NCBI GenBank assembly: GCA_027625915.1
Contig: JANTQA010000044.1
Location: 496,001 to 560,000 of the forward strand
Direction: 5' to 3'
DNA: 64,000 bases
Origin: Anaeramoeba flamelloides
Lineage: Eukaryota; Metamonada; Anaeramoebidae
The position numbers and the translations under genes were made by a program. The notes beneath the pieces are model-generated. The model was not told the DNA's origin, did not search any database, and saw nothing but the letters and a program-made list of their open reading frames with translations. Below are positions 43,865 to 56,331 of the stretch, piece after piece (position 1 is the stretch's first letter; every line of letters begins with the position of its first letter).

Positions 43865-44026
43865 CTGGTATTTGAATTCTAAATGGGAAAGAATTTTCAT
43901 TTCCTTTTCCATATTTTTTTTTTTAAATATAGTTCTCAAAGAGATTAGGTTACAATTTAAGGTTCTCAAAAAAAGAGAAATTAAAAATGAAGTGAAAAAA
44001 AATCCCATTTATTATTCAAATACCAG
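43865..44026. mobile_element. CTGGTATTTGAAT MITE, copy 1
   Basis: A 162-bp element with inverted ends CTGGTATTTGAAT..CATTTATTATTCAAATACCAG, flanked by TA on both sides. Related copies are at 56166-56331 and 61183-61418. It sits about 150 bp upstream of the start codon of the GPR107-like gene, so it may overlap that gene's promoter. Confidence 0.65.
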
Positions 44027-44029
44027 TAT

Positions 44030-46437
44030 GATGATTTTTGGGAGGATTATTCAATTTTTAAGGTTTACTTCGGTGAAGACTTGGCTTATGGTTAATTGTA
44101 AATTGTAGACAAACCAAGTTAATTCCCCCCATGAATTCAAAGTGTTCAAAAATCGATTATAAATTAGATTGAACTTAAGGGAGTAGAAACCATATAGCCA
44201 AAATTTTCACTTTTTAATATTTTGAAACAAGATTTAAAAAACAACATTTTTTACAAAGAATATATCTCTAGTACTTTTTAGTATTTAAAGTACTTGTATA
44301 AAAATAATTTGATAATAATAATTTCAATGGTAAAATTAAATACCTCAATAGAATGGTTAGTTGATTTGTCTATTATACTTTGGGGACTGTTAGATGGTTT
44401 AACTTTTATTTTTAACACAATATTATATTATGGTCTTTTATTATCGATTGGAAAAAAAATTCAGAAATTCTTTTTAATAAACAAAGTGCTTTAAATACTC
44501 ATAATCAAACAAAACCACCATAAATAAACAAGACAGTTTTCAGATCCAATTGGAAATTAAAAAAAAATTGAAATTGAAAGGGTTGACTTATGGGATAAGA
44601 CTGTTATTTTTATTGAACTTGCTCTAAAATTTGAAAGGTATAATATGTCCTTAATAAAATTAAGCACTATTTTTTTCTGATTAATATTTTTCGAAATTAA
44701 GGACATAACTTAATTCCATTAAACACTGTGATAATTTTTTTTAGAATAAAAACACTCTCAACTTTTGAATATCGAAAATATTTTTTGAATTTACTGTACA
44801 CTTTTTTATTTTTATTTGAAAAATTGGGGTTGAGAAAAGCTTGAAATCAAAGACTAAGTTAATATATTAAATTAGAATGGGTTTGTAGAGATTTTATCTT
44901 TTTTAGTTTAACTTTTTTTTAATTTTACCATTTAAAAATAAAAAAAAAACATTTGAAGACCAAATTAGTGCCTTTTGTGAAAAGAAAATTCCCCATAATT
45001 TAGAATTTGTTTTTGTAAATGAGTTAAAACAAGATAGTGTATCTAAAAATATACATAATTTCAAGTGTGAACTCAATGATTTGGCAAAAAATGGTTTCTA
45101 GAAAAAGTTAAATTGAAACTTTATTTATTTTTATTTTATCATTTAGTTTTTTTAATTGTATTAATGTCAAGTATTTGATCAGTTTTTCATTTTTAGTGTT
45201 TTTTGGGTCGTAGGGAAAAATGTAATTAGATCAAAAAAAAAAAAAACGAAATGGTAAACAATCTGAAGATCTTTCATTTTATATTTAACCTTTGTGTGAA
45301 ATATTTAGAATTTTGTCTCATGTTTTGAAAAAATGGTTTAGTCAAGAGATTACTTTTACTAAAAAGAATTAAAAAATATAGAGTACACTTAATGAATACT
45401 ATTATCCTAAGTGTTTGTATTGCTAGTAAAGCTAATATAATAATAAGTTTAGAATTCAAGGATTAATCAATAAATAATAAGTATTGTCTATGTAAGGGTT
45501 CAATCAACTGACCAACCAGATATAAAACCACAGAAAAAATAGCTTTTGATCTGGCCTCTGCTTTTATTTATTTTTTTTTATTTTATTTTTCAAAATTCAT
45601 TGTTTTTTAGAATGCTTTTTGTACTATCGAATTATTATTGTTCTAATTCTAAAACATGTTTAAAATTAATGAAAAAAATACTTTGAATTCAGAATAATTA
45701 TTCATTTCGAAGTACAAGATTAATTTAGCATTTTTATTTCAATTTCAAATCAGTATTAGTAAAATTTGTAATTATTTGGAATTGTGAGATTCTATTTTAT
45801 AAGAGTTAATTATAAGCATGATATTGGTCTTCGTACCACTGTTAAAAATTAATTTAAATTTCTTACATGGTAACTCTTTTAAATTCACAAAACAATGAAT
45901 TTTAAAGATTATGAATGTACTTGAAATAGTTTTTTCATTTGATTTTATTGTTCTGATATTTTTTATAAAATTTATTAGTTGAAGTTGAGTAATATTGTAA
46001 AACAAAGAATTTAAATAAATTCGTTTGTAATAATTCTAAAATAAGTATATATTTGTATTTATTAATTTCAGAAAATTATTTAGAAAATATTATATTACTT
46101 TTGTATGATAAAAACAAAAGGTAGATGATTATTTTATTAATAATAAATAAGTGAATAAGAAATTTCAAATGTGGTAAAAAAAAAAAATACAAATAATTTA
46201 ATTAAAATTAAAAAGTTTCTTCATTACTTTGTTTTAAAGTTTTTTCATTTTCCTTTTTTCACATCCCAAAAATGAAAAGTATTATTTCAAAAGAATTCCA
46301 GAACTTTTTCAAAAAAAAAAATAAAATAATATAAAGAATGAAACAAATAAAAAGATGTAAAAAATTTAAAAAAAAAAAAAAACGATTATATAAGTCTTTC
46401 TAAGTTTTAAAAAGAAAAAATGTAATACATGTGATAT
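44030..46437. other. Intergenic stretch, nothing supported
   Basis: Short frames at 44294-44494, 45274-45459 and 45772-46005 are A+T-rich with no family signal. No RNA gene or clear repeat boundary was found. Confidence 0.45.
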
Positions 46438-47001
46438 ATAAACTCTTTATCAGTCAAAGATTTCGGGTTCTATTGAAGAAATAGAACATATTTTATGAGT
46501 TTAATTCATAATTCTTCTCAAAAAAGATTTTTTTTGGTTTTTAAATCTGATCATTTTTTCTCCTTTTAGTCAAGATAATTTTTTTTTTTTGTTTTTTTAT
46601 TTTTCCTTTTTTTTTTCTTTTTCTTTTAAAAATAGTAAATTGTTGGAAAAAAAATATTTGAAACTCCAAATTAACATTAAGAAAAGTGATAACATGTATT
46701 TTTAATTTAAAATGAATATATTTACAATTCATTAATCTTATTTTAAAAAATTTTGATTGTCCAAATAAAATTTAGAAATTTTACACGAGATTTTCCAATA
46801 AATAGTGAGACAATAATTTTTTTGATATTTAATTTTTTTTGAAATTTCTGGTTTGTTTAGGTATTTCGTTTATATTTATCGAATCTAATACGAAGTTTAT
46901 TATTTCTCTTATAACTAAACATTCTATCTTTGTTTATTCTTAAAAAAAAAAATGAATTTTTCATTTTTGGCTTGGCACCTTGGAGTGAAATGAAATTTAT
47001 T
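46438..47001 (+). mobile_element. ATAAACTC MITE-like family, copy 2
   Basis: Colinear with 4046-4604 and 58384-58933. The left end is ATAAACTCTTTATCAGTCAA, the right end TTGGAGTGAAATGAAATTTA. An (AT)n tract separates it from the next element. Confidence 0.6.
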
Positions 47002-47016
47002 TAAATATATATATAT

Positions 47017-47559
47017 ATATAAAAACTAAAATTCAAAATTTTCCACATAGCTAAAACCTTCCAAACAATCACAACAATACAATTTCATTGAAATTGGAGA
47101 TAATTTTGATTTTTGTAAAACATGAAAATCATTTTTTCATCTTTTAGTTTTTGTTTTCATTTTATTGTTTGAATTACCTAATTTGTTTTGTTGGATCAAA
47201 ATTTTTTTAACCATTGATATTAGGTTAAAGTTGAGTTGTTCCAAATAGAAGAACTCAAATAAAATTAGTTGGTAGTATCTCACCTTTGATCGATCAATAT
47301 TCCTAATAGAATTTAAACATATTTACTAATGTATTTTTTTGTTTTGCTCTCTCCAAAATTTTTAACACACCCATGATTTATTTGTATTGATAATTATTTA
47401 TTTATTGTTTTGTGAGTATTGTAATTTATAAACAAGTGTTAACATTTCAATTAATGAATGGTTCTAATTTGGTAAATCTTCTTGAATTGATTAAATAAGT
47501 TTTTTTTTTTCACAAATCGAATTTTGTGGTGTTAAAAATTTTTGAATTGGGGTTTATAT
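47017..47559 (+). mobile_element. ATAAACTCCATTCC MITE-like family, copy 2
   Basis: Colinear with 40343-40890 and 51799-52324. The ends are inverted (ATAAAAACTAAAATTCAAAA left; TTTTTGAATTGGGGTTTATA right). Confidence 0.6.
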
Positions 47560-47999
47560 ATATAAAAATTACAGATTAAATAAACGGAATTTTATTTATA
47601 CAAATATTTAATTTTTAAATAAGCGCAAAAATTATTAATGAAAATTTCTAAGAAGTTATAAAAATTTTAAAATGAAAATTATTTTCTTGATAAATAATTG
47701 ATGGTAATAATGGAAAATCTCCTCATATTATGCGGATCTTTAAAATTTTGAAAACCTAATATTGAAAGATTTTTATGAAAAGTTAAAATTTTTATTAATT
47801 GGGAAATATTTGCCAAAAGATTAATTTTCAAATGATAAAAATATTTTAATAAAGTAAAAAAAAAAAATGAATTGTATTAAACGAAAAATCAGTTATCTAT
47901 ATTCATATATTTTACTACCGATTCATAAAATCTTTATATTTTTGCTCAAAATATTAAATAATATCGGATGTATATATAATGCAAGTGCAATAATATTTT
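47560..47999. other. 3' flank of the PKB-like kinase gene
   Basis: A+T-rich with nothing recognised. Confidence 0.45.
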
Positions 48000-50900
48000 T
48001 TACAATTTCTCCTCATCCAATTGTTCCATTATTTCAATTCCTTGAATTTCCCCAATATAGGTAAATCCTTGAAAATCATTTTGTGTATTTTTTTTTGAAG
48101 ATTTTTTTTTCTTTTTATTTGGTATTGAAATTGGTATACTTGTGAATTTCTGATCAAAATTTTGAAGGTCATCTTTTTTATTAATTGTTGGGATAAATTC
48201 TGGGGTATATCCCCTATTATATAGTTTTTCCCAATCGATCCCATCAAAAAATTCATGGTTTTTAATTTCTTCTGCTCCGTTATAACCCAATCTTTTCTTT
48301 GGATTCCTGGTTAATAATTTAGTAATTAAATCTTTAGTTGAATCTCGAACATAAAAGGGTATTTTGATTTTTGCATCTAAAATTAAACTGTAAAGCTCTT
48401 CTTTATCCTCAGAAAAAAAGGGTGGTATTCCACAGACCATTTCGTATAACAATATTCCTAAATAATATTATATTTTGAAATATATATATACATAAACGTC
48501 AAAGAAATGATTGAATTTGTATTATTCATTTTGTAAAAAAGAAAAAATTGTAACTAACAAAAAAAAAAAAAAAAAAAAGTCAAATGTATACCTAAAGACC
48601 ACCAATCAACTGAAAATTCATACCCTTCATCGAGTAAAATTTCTGGTGCAACGTATTCCGGTGTGCCACAAATTGTTTTAGTTTTGCCCCCAAATTTTTT
48701 ATTTAAATCAGTTTTTACTAACCCAAAATCTGTAATTTTAATATGACCTTCTTGATCTAATAATAAATTTTCAAGTTTTAAATCCCTATAAATAACATCC
48801 ATTCTATGCAAATGCTCCAACCCTAATATGATTTCTGATACATATAGACATGCTCGCGTTTCAGGAAAACGCTTGGATTTTTTTAAATGGTAAAATAATT
48901 CCCCACCAGGTGCATAATCAAGTACCATATACAGTTTCTCTTCTGTTTGGAATGAATACCTTAGCCCAATTAAAAATGGGTGCTTAACCCTCATTAAGAC
49001 ATTCCTTTCCGACATTGTTTGGCTTATTTGCTCGTTATCTGCCACCGAGGACTTTTTGATGATTTTCATTGCATATAACTGTCCACTGTTAAGCTCTTTA
49101 ACAAGTGTAACCTTATGAGTTATAAAGTAATTTTGATAATTATTAAATTGATATTAAACATTATTCTTATTCTTTTTTTTTTTTTTTTTGCAAATGTAAT
49201 TATATTTTTAGCAAATAATAATGCTAAATTTAAAAAAAAAAAATGATTTAATATACCCAAAAAAAATCTTGATATTCTGCCAATAATTATTATTGTTTTT
49301 TTTTTTTTTTTTTTTTTTAAGGGGTGGACAGTAAATACTCGCTGTTTTCCATCTGTTTTTTTTTTTTTTTTAATTTGAAAGAGTTGAGGAAAATCCAAGA
49401 TATTATCAAATTCTTTTTGAATTTAGAAAAAACGCCATTGGGTTTTTTTAATTTGTGAAATAAACCGAAATTTTCAAAAATTTTCAGTTTATTTCTCAAA
49501 TTCAAAAAAAAAAAAAAAAAAAACAGGCTCTCTATGGTACTTGACGGCACTTCTAGTTGGATTTTCTTGAGTTTTTTGTTTATTTTGAAAATTTAGAGAT
49601 TTTCTGAATAAAACAGAAAACTTAAGAAATCATCAAAACCGTTAGCTTCACTAGACTTTTAGTTTTGATTAGAATATTAATAAATTTTTATAACAAAAAC
49701 TAAAATCTAAAAAAAAAAAAGCCTAACGGAAGATTTCCAGAATTTAAAAGGATAAGGTGAAATCAAATAGATTTTACTCTATTCTTTTATATTTTGGAAA
49801 ACTTTACGAAAAGTGCCCGTAGAGTACCGTGGAGTGCCTAGGTTTTTTTTAATTTCAGAAATAAAAAGAAAATTTTTGAAATTTTCTTTTATTTTCTAAA
49901 ATTAAAAAAAACCTAAAGGCGGTTTTCTTGAGGTTTTCTATTTTATTTGTTAAATATATCGATTTTCGTTAGGTTTTTTTGGGTTTTCTATTTTGTTTCG
50001 AAAATCTATTGATTCTTGTTAGGTTTTTTTTGCTTTTTGAAATAAACAGAAAATTTTAATAAATTTTCGGTTTATTTAGAAAACTCAAAAAAACCTAACA
50101 AGAATCAATAGATTTTCGAAACAAAATAGAAAACCTCAAAAAAACCTAGAACGTTTTACAAATAAACAGAAAACTCAAGAAAGGCTAACTACGTTTTTTT
50201 TTACTTTTTGGAATAAACTGAAAATTAATTAAAATTTTTGATTTGTTTCAAAAATTAAAAAAAACATTGTGGAAAGTGTCCATCAAGTGCCTAGATTTTT
50301 TTTAATTGAAGAAATTAAAAGAAAATTTCAAAAATTTTCTTTTTATTTCTTAAATTAATAAAAATATAACTTTAGTTTTTCAGAATTCAAAAGAATTGAG
50401 AAAAATCTATGATTTTACTCTATTCTTTTAAATTCTGGAAAACCTAACGATAAGTGTCCTAGGTTTTTTTTTACTTTTTGGAATAAACAGAAAATTTAAT
50501 AAATTTTCGGTTTATTCCAAAAAGTAAAAAAAACCTAACGAAAAAATCAAAAAAAAAATATTTTTTTCAATTTCAAAGAACAAATAATTCTCTCAATAGT
50601 CAAAATAATTGATTACCCATTTGAAAGATATTTATTAAATTTAAAATACTTTTAATTTATATTAAAATGAACTCTTAACTTTGATCTATATTAATTTTGA
50701 AACCCCCAATTTTCGAGGTTCTATTAAAATTGGAATTTTTTAATCTAATAGTAAAAAAATTTAAAATTTTAATTTTTCTTCAAAGATCTCTTATTAACCA
50801 ATCATGTTTATTATAAGTGGAGTTATGAAAAAGTAAAAAATTAGCAAATGTTTGATTTTTTTTGAAAAATTTTTTTCATCTGAGTGTTGCAAATGCAAAA

Positions 50901-53900
50901 ATCAAAAAATTGTTGAAATAATAAGGAAAAAAGATTAGATCATTTATAATTGATGAGATTACTTGTAGTGCCATTTTGCTAAGTGTAGTTTTTGAGAACT
51001 GATTTAGAGGGTACTAATAATTTTTTACTTGAGTGACAATGACCACATACTTTAATTTTAGGCTTCTTCTTGGTAGATGCTAATCCCTTTAAAAAAATGA
51101 TTTGAAGTTTTCCATAAATTCTTTTTGGTATTATTGTTGGTGCTTTAAGGAATATCCAAATTTTGTGCTCTACGGGGTTGAAATGTAATACTGTAAACAG
51201 AAAAAATGCGTTGAAATGCGGCTAATCAAGGGAAAGTCAAAATATTGTAAATTGTAGAATTTTTTTAAGATTTTGATGAAAAACATTTATTGATCCAAAG
51301 TCTTTTCACAAATTTTCTAACAAAACAAGGCAAAATCCAAATCTATTTTTTTTTTTTTGAAAGTATGAAAATGTCACTCCACTTTATTTTCAAATATGTG
51401 GACAACCAAGACAAGGAAAATTTTTCCAAAAAAAACTCTTTAAATTTTGAAATTTTTGAAATACACTCACATAATAAACATGATTATACATAATAATTTT
51501 GAAAAGGGTTTACAACTTTATTAGATATTAATGGGAATTGAAAAAAAAAATGAAAATTTTCAGTACTATTTTTTTTCATTTTTAATTGTAAAATTTTTGA
51601 ATTTTTTATTTGACTTAGTGGTGAGATTATTTAAATCTATTTTTTTAATAGTCGAAAAAGAATCATATTTTTTAATTTTAAAATAGCACAAAATATTTCA
51701 ATCAAAAGGTATTACTAAATTAAATTGAAAAACTTGATTTTTTTCTGTTTTTGGAATATTTTTTATCATTTTATTTTTTTTCCATGTTTGTGTTTTTCAT
51801 AAACTAAATTCCAAAATTTTGGACACAGTTTAAAAAGTTGAAAGAATAACAATAATTCAATTTGGGGATAATTTTGATTTTACAAACTATTTCATTTTTT
51901 GTCTTTTTTGTTTTGTTTTCAATTCCCTTTTTCCAGTTACCTAATCTTGTTTCGTTAGATCTGGGAATTTTTTTCGATGGTTGATAGAAGGTTATTGTTG
52001 AGTTTTTTTAATGGAAAAACTACATAAAATTGGTCGATGTTATCTTATCATTTGATCGATCAAAAATTGTTGGTGAAATTTCAACAAATTAACCAATACA
52101 TTTTTTGTATAGCTCGTTTCATTATTTTAGACATATCAATTTAATTTTTTTCATTTTATATTTTTTTTCTTTTATTTGGATGGAAATGATTATTTATTAA
52201 AACATTAATACTTGGCTACTTAAATGTGGTTTTATATTAAGTTTGGAAAAATATAATAAATTGTAGTTTTATTTTGCCTATTTTTGATTTTGGGTGTGTA
52301 AAAATTTTTGGAATGGAGTTTATAATCCCTGTTTTTTTCTGCAAATTGTTTTGACATTTATTCTTTTTTCATACTTAATGTTCAATATCAAGCTCATTCA
52401 TTGCAACTTTTTTCAATAAAAAAATACCAGAAAAATAGGGTTTTTTTTTCAAAAGTCAGTAATTTTGGAAAAGGGGATATCCTAATCTTAATGAGTTTAA
52501 TAGCTATCTTTTCTTAATTACATAAAATTATCATAACTTTGAAAAAATAATTTATAAAAGATGTGTAACTGAAATCCAATATGTAGTTTTGACTAACTTT
52601 AATTTTCGGGATATATTTTTTCCTTGTAGTGTCCTACCTGAACTTTAGAATATTTTCAAATGGGACTGGGGGTAAGAGTAATAAGATGATTTTGATTTTC
52701 GAACCTTTTCAAGATAAATTTCGAATTAGGGAGATTGAAAAGGTGGATTGTTACCCAAATTACAAATGAATCTATCAAATATTCCCGAAAATACACGAAA
52801 ATTGAAAATACTCGAAAATTTTTTTAACCACGAAAAAACAGTTTTTAAACAACTTCTAAGAAACTCTGGTGTCAATAGGTTTAGTTTAAAGGTAAATTTG
52901 GAATTTTATTTTTGAAAAAATTATTTTTCTGAAAAGTATAGAATTCAAAAAATTTAATTTTTGAGGGAAAGGTATTCAACATATTTTGTGTAAAAGGGAG
53001 TGATATCTTGGATGGCTGTAACATTATTGATCATTTCGAAATGGTATTAACTAAATGAGAGAAAATGTACTTGTAAAGAAAATTTCTAAGTGTGTATCAT
53101 TACCCATAATTTTGTAATCTTGTTTACAATCCAAAAATAACCGAGTAATACCTAATCATACAATACATACCCATACCCATACCCTACACAAGGTGACCCA
53201 AGCCAAACTTTATTTAATTTCTCATTCCATAAAAGGAACTGTTTTAACTGTAACATACAAACACATACCGTACCAAACCTAACCCAACCCATACCAATAC
53301 CCTGGCATAACCATAAGCTATTTCCAAGAATGTGGGGAAAATTTATTTTAAAATATATTTATGTAACCCATTCTTCAAAAAAGGATTTAAATATATAAAA
53401 TCATTAACCACCATTATAGATTCTTGATAATAATTCAATTTGTTTCTTAGTATTGTATTGCAGAAATAATATATATTTAAATTTATGATCTCGATTTTAT
53501 AGGATATTTTTTTATGGTGAAAATTGGTGTTTATTATTTTCTTTTTGATCGAAAAAAATATTTTCATAACTTGTATAATCTCAACAATTTTTACAATATA
53601 ATTAAAAACATATAACTGCGTTTTCGTGTTTAAAAAATCATTTGTTCCCTTTCCATATTTCCGGTTTTTTATTGAAATTGGTCGTACATTGCTTTAACCA
53701 AAAAAAGTGCTATTTTTTTTTTCATTTTTTGGGAATATTTCAACTAACATGCTTTGAATTAAATACATAAGTGGTTGATTCAATCGGTATTAATATTAAA
53801 CTTAATTTGGTATAGTTGATTAATGAATACTCCCACTAAAAAAGATTATTTTTTTATGAAATGTAAAAAAAAAATGCCCCACTTTTTTGGAAATACCTTA

Positions 53901-55681
53901 CACGTACCCTAATAAGTACCAACAATTACTCAAATATACTCAAAAGGTACCAAAACCTATTTCGAGGAGTTTAAAGTAGAAAATTCAAAAAAAATATTTT
54001 ATCTGAAAGTAAAATTGGTATTTTACTGTTAAACTGTGTATATTGGCACTAGGCTTTCTTCGAAGTTGTCCATAACGTGTTTTTATGTGGTTAAAAAATT
54101 TTCGGGTATTTTCGAGAATATTTCAGTCACCCATTACAAATTTGGGAAAAAAATTAACTAAAAAATTGGACAAGATCTATGAATCCAGCTTTGTTTTTAG
54201 GAGATAACAAATGTTGTATATAGAAAGGCAAAAGCCACTGGGTCTGAAATTCGAATTTTCCTTAAGGACCACGTTTTTAGGTGAAAACAGTGAAATAATG
54301 TATAAAATCGCCTTTGAAAGAGTTATGTAAATAAAGTAATATTTGTCCAAGGAGAATTTCTTTTAGAAAAAATGTGAAATTGTCACAATTTCAACAATTT
54401 TCACAATTTTTGCCTTGTTAGATCATGCCAAAATTTTGATTTTTATATTTTAGAATTTCCATTTCAACTTTCTGAACTCACACTATTTTCTTGGGCTGTT
54501 CTACGTTTTTTTTACATTTGCTTTTACAAGTTTGAAATGTTCTCAAATTTGAAATGCACTTGAAAATCCCCAAAAGTCATTTTTTAGCAATTATTTTTTT
54601 TGTTATTTTCAATTTTCCTTTTCGTTGAAAAACAAAGAAGTACAGTCTGCGTGAAAAGGTAAAGATGACAAAAAATGTTTTTTTTTTTTTTTTTTGTCCA
54701 ATTTCTTCAGATTGAAAATTATTTTGTGAGAGGTGAAAGTGAAATAACACAATTACTCAACCCCCCTCAAGGGTGGGAACGTAGTCCTTAAAAGGTAATT
54801 ATTCAGACCTATTTTTTGTAACTTTTGAAATATCCAATTTTTTATCCTAATCATAACCACAGCCAAAAGAATTCCTTATTTAGGAAATACTTTGGTTTCT
54901 GTTGAAAAAAAAATATAAAAATAAAATCAAGATCCAAACCTTTCCATCAGAGCCCTTTCCGATTATGGAAATAACTCGAAAATCCTTTAATGACAATTTG
55001 TCGGTTTTTTGAGTTTTAATTGTGTCTGAAATTGCCTTCATCCAATCGTCACGGTCTTCTTCAGACTTTGCAGAGATAAAATAAATACGTGCGCTTGGTA
55101 TATTTACCGAAAAGACAAATTTTTTTCTTCCTTTTTTCGCATAATCAACTATAACAGAGTTTGTCAGGGGCAGCATACCACGTGGGTACGAAGACTACAA
55201 ACGTCAAATCGTATTAAAAGTATTTACAATTAAGATCAGAATCCAAATAAAAAGAAGATCAAAAAAAAATATTACCTTTTCTTTTTTAAAATAATACATA
55301 ATATTCCCTTTGATCACAAACCACCTATTATTGTTTTTGTTTTTGATTTTGTTTTTGTTTTTTTTTGTTGATCAAAGAACATTTATAGAATTCGAATTTG
55401 TTGTCCACAATTGTTTAGTTTGATTTTCAAAGCTGAGATCTTGATGAAATTTTAAATAGCATATGTCTTAAAAAGTTTTTGAAAGTGTTGTTCAATCTTT
55501 TAGACTAGCATAATTGATGTAATTCGTGTAACACTTTTAAACCTAATTGTCATTAGCTTTTTTAACGTGAATTTATAAATTATTAAGAAAAGAAAAAAAT
55601 TAACCTTTTTTTCCATGATTTAACAATACCACCCCTTTTGATGAGATAACCGCATTTAATTGTGTTTTCTTTGTTTGACAT
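48000..55681 (-). CDS. Akt/PKB-type PH-domain AGC kinase, five exons
   Basis: Minus-strand exons 55681-55605, 55324-55276, 55194-54940, 49111-48592 and 48457-48000 join in phase to 452 residues, the usual PKB length. Residues 8-105 are a PH domain (CGYLIKRGGIVKSWKKRWFV, later DWMKAISDTI) that would bind phosphoinositides. The kinase domain starts at about 114: glycine loop GKGSDGKV (split by intron 3), Lys143 in AMK, Glu162, YRDLKLEN (Asp237), DFG 255-257, activation site Thr273 in KTICGTPEY, and a complete C lobe. The tail ends in the hydrophobic motif FQGFTY with Thr433. So PDK1-type and TORC2-type sites are both present. Introns measure 280, 81, 5828 and 134 nt. The 5.8-kb intron holds many repeats. 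Exons 1 and 2 are short but give the exact PH consensus. Confidence 0.88.
49320..50570 (+). repeat. Composite hairpin element, least eroded hairpins, in the kinase intron
   Basis: Several hairpins are almost perfect: AATTTGTGAAATAAACCGAA with its complement (49450-49502), TCAGAAATAAAAAGAAAATT with complement (49855-49905), the larger inverted pair GTTTTCTATTTTGTTTCGAA (49983 on) with its complement (50110 on), and ACTTTTTGGAATAAACAGAA with its complement (50472-50528). Spacers of the TACTTGACGGCACTTC type are at 49530-49555, and AAGTGCC/GAGTGCC at 49812-49840. Confidence 0.75.
51040..51394. repeat. Dispersed repeat fragments related to 17405-17897
   Basis: 51215-51330 is an inverted match to 17700-17820 (GGGAAAGTCAAAATATT and its complement). 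51360-51385 repeats AAAATGTCACTCCACTTTAT, seen at 17600. Confidence 0.5.
51395..52455 (+). repeat. Dispersed repeat shared with 57650-58380, carrying a nested MITE
   Basis: Starts AAGACAAGGAAAATTTTT and is colinear with 57655-58380 (ACATGATTATACATAA, TACAACTTTATTAG, TATTAATGGGAATTG). The colinearity is interrupted exactly by 51799-52324, after which the shared end resumes (ACATTTATTCTTTTTTCATA). Lies in the kinase intron. Confidence 0.65.
51799..52324 (+). mobile_element. ATAAACTCCATTCC MITE-like family, copy 3, nested
   Basis: Inverted ends ATAAACTAAATTCCAAAATT and AAATTTTTGGAATGGAGTTTAT. The empty counterpart is visible at 58225-58270, which helps fix the borders. Colinear with 40343-40890 and 47017-47559. 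Confidence 0.65.
52768..53124 (+). repeat. TATTCCCGAAAATAC dispersed repeat, copy 2
   Basis: Direct partner of 36285-36640. Its first third also recurs inverted at 53940-54140. Confidence 0.6.
53140..53330 (+). repeat. C-rich ACCCATACCC-type simple repeat
   Basis: Irregular units such as CATACCCATACCCATACCCT and CCAAACCTAACCCAACCC make a strongly C-on-plus-strand patch within A+T-rich DNA. A second small patch (CACGTACCCTAATAAGTACC) is at 53903-53925. It does not match a uniform telomere repeat. Confidence 0.5.
53940..54140 (-). repeat. TATTCCCGAAAATAC repeat, inverted third copy
   Basis: The minus strand reads TATTCTCGAAAATACCCGAA and TTTTTTAACCACATAAAAAC, matching the start of 52768-53124. 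With that copy it makes a large inverted pair inside the kinase intron. Confidence 0.55.
54260..54794 (+). mobile_element. CTTAAGGACYACG MITE-like family, full copy
   Basis: Inverted ends: CCTTAAGGACCACGTTTTTA at the left and GGGAACGTAGTCCTTAAAAG at the right. The interior is colinear with 22572-23100. Lies in the kinase intron about 145 bp from exon 3. Confidence 0.65.
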
Positions 55682-56165
55682 TATTTGTTATGAATGAAAA
55701 ACAATTTTGGGGAAAGAGAAAAAAAGAAAAAAATAGCATTTGCTCAAATAAAATTCAAGTGTCCAAATATTCCAATTCAGTCAACAGAGAATGTATTTTT
55801 TAAAATGTTGTTTTTTAAAACAATTTGAGCTTGAGTTTAAATGAACAAACGATAAATTAGATTGTTTATTTGAAGATGAATTTTAGATTGAAAAAATCCT
55901 GTATTTTCTTAATAAAGTCTCCGAAGAAACAAATGTTATTATTTTGAGATGTAACTCGGTCACTGGGGTTTAACAAAGCTTCTTCATATTTGAAAATTAT
56001 TCTGGTTCTGTGTTGAAATTATTCTAATATACTTTGACTGTTACTTTTTTTTCAAACTCGTTGAATTCTCAAACTAATTCCCTTCTATTTAGAAACCTCA
56101 TTAAGTCTGAAAAGGCTTATTGTTGTTTGTAAAACCAAATATTTGTTTGAAAAAAAGAAGAGATA
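55682..56165. other. Upstream region of the kinase gene
   Basis: A+T-rich; no specific promoter element can be fixed. Confidence 0.4.
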
Positions 56166-56331
56166 CTGGTATTGGATTACAAATAGGAAAAATTTTCACT
56201 TCATTTTCAATTTCCTTTTTCGGACTAAGTTTTTAAATTCCAATATACTTCTTAGTACTTTCCTTATTTGTAAAAGAAAAATACGGAAAAGAAAGTGATT
56301 ATTTTTCTCTGTTTTCCAATTTAAATACCAG
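56166..56331. mobile_element. CTGGTATTTGAAT MITE, copy 2
   Basis: Inverted ends (CTGGTATTGGATTACAAATA left; CCAATTTAAATACCAG right). A TA precedes the element and TG follows, so one target base has changed. Confidence 0.6.

Noticed and set aside
44294-44494. 66-codon hydrophobic frame
   Set aside because: No start context, no family pattern and A+T-driven composition.
53140-53330. Interstitial telomere repeat
   Set aside because: Units vary (ACCCAT, ACCCTAC, CCAAACCTAACC) with no regular period.
53343-53567. 74-codon frame inside the kinase intron
   Set aside because: Typical A+T-driven Lys/Ile/Asn composition with no domain.
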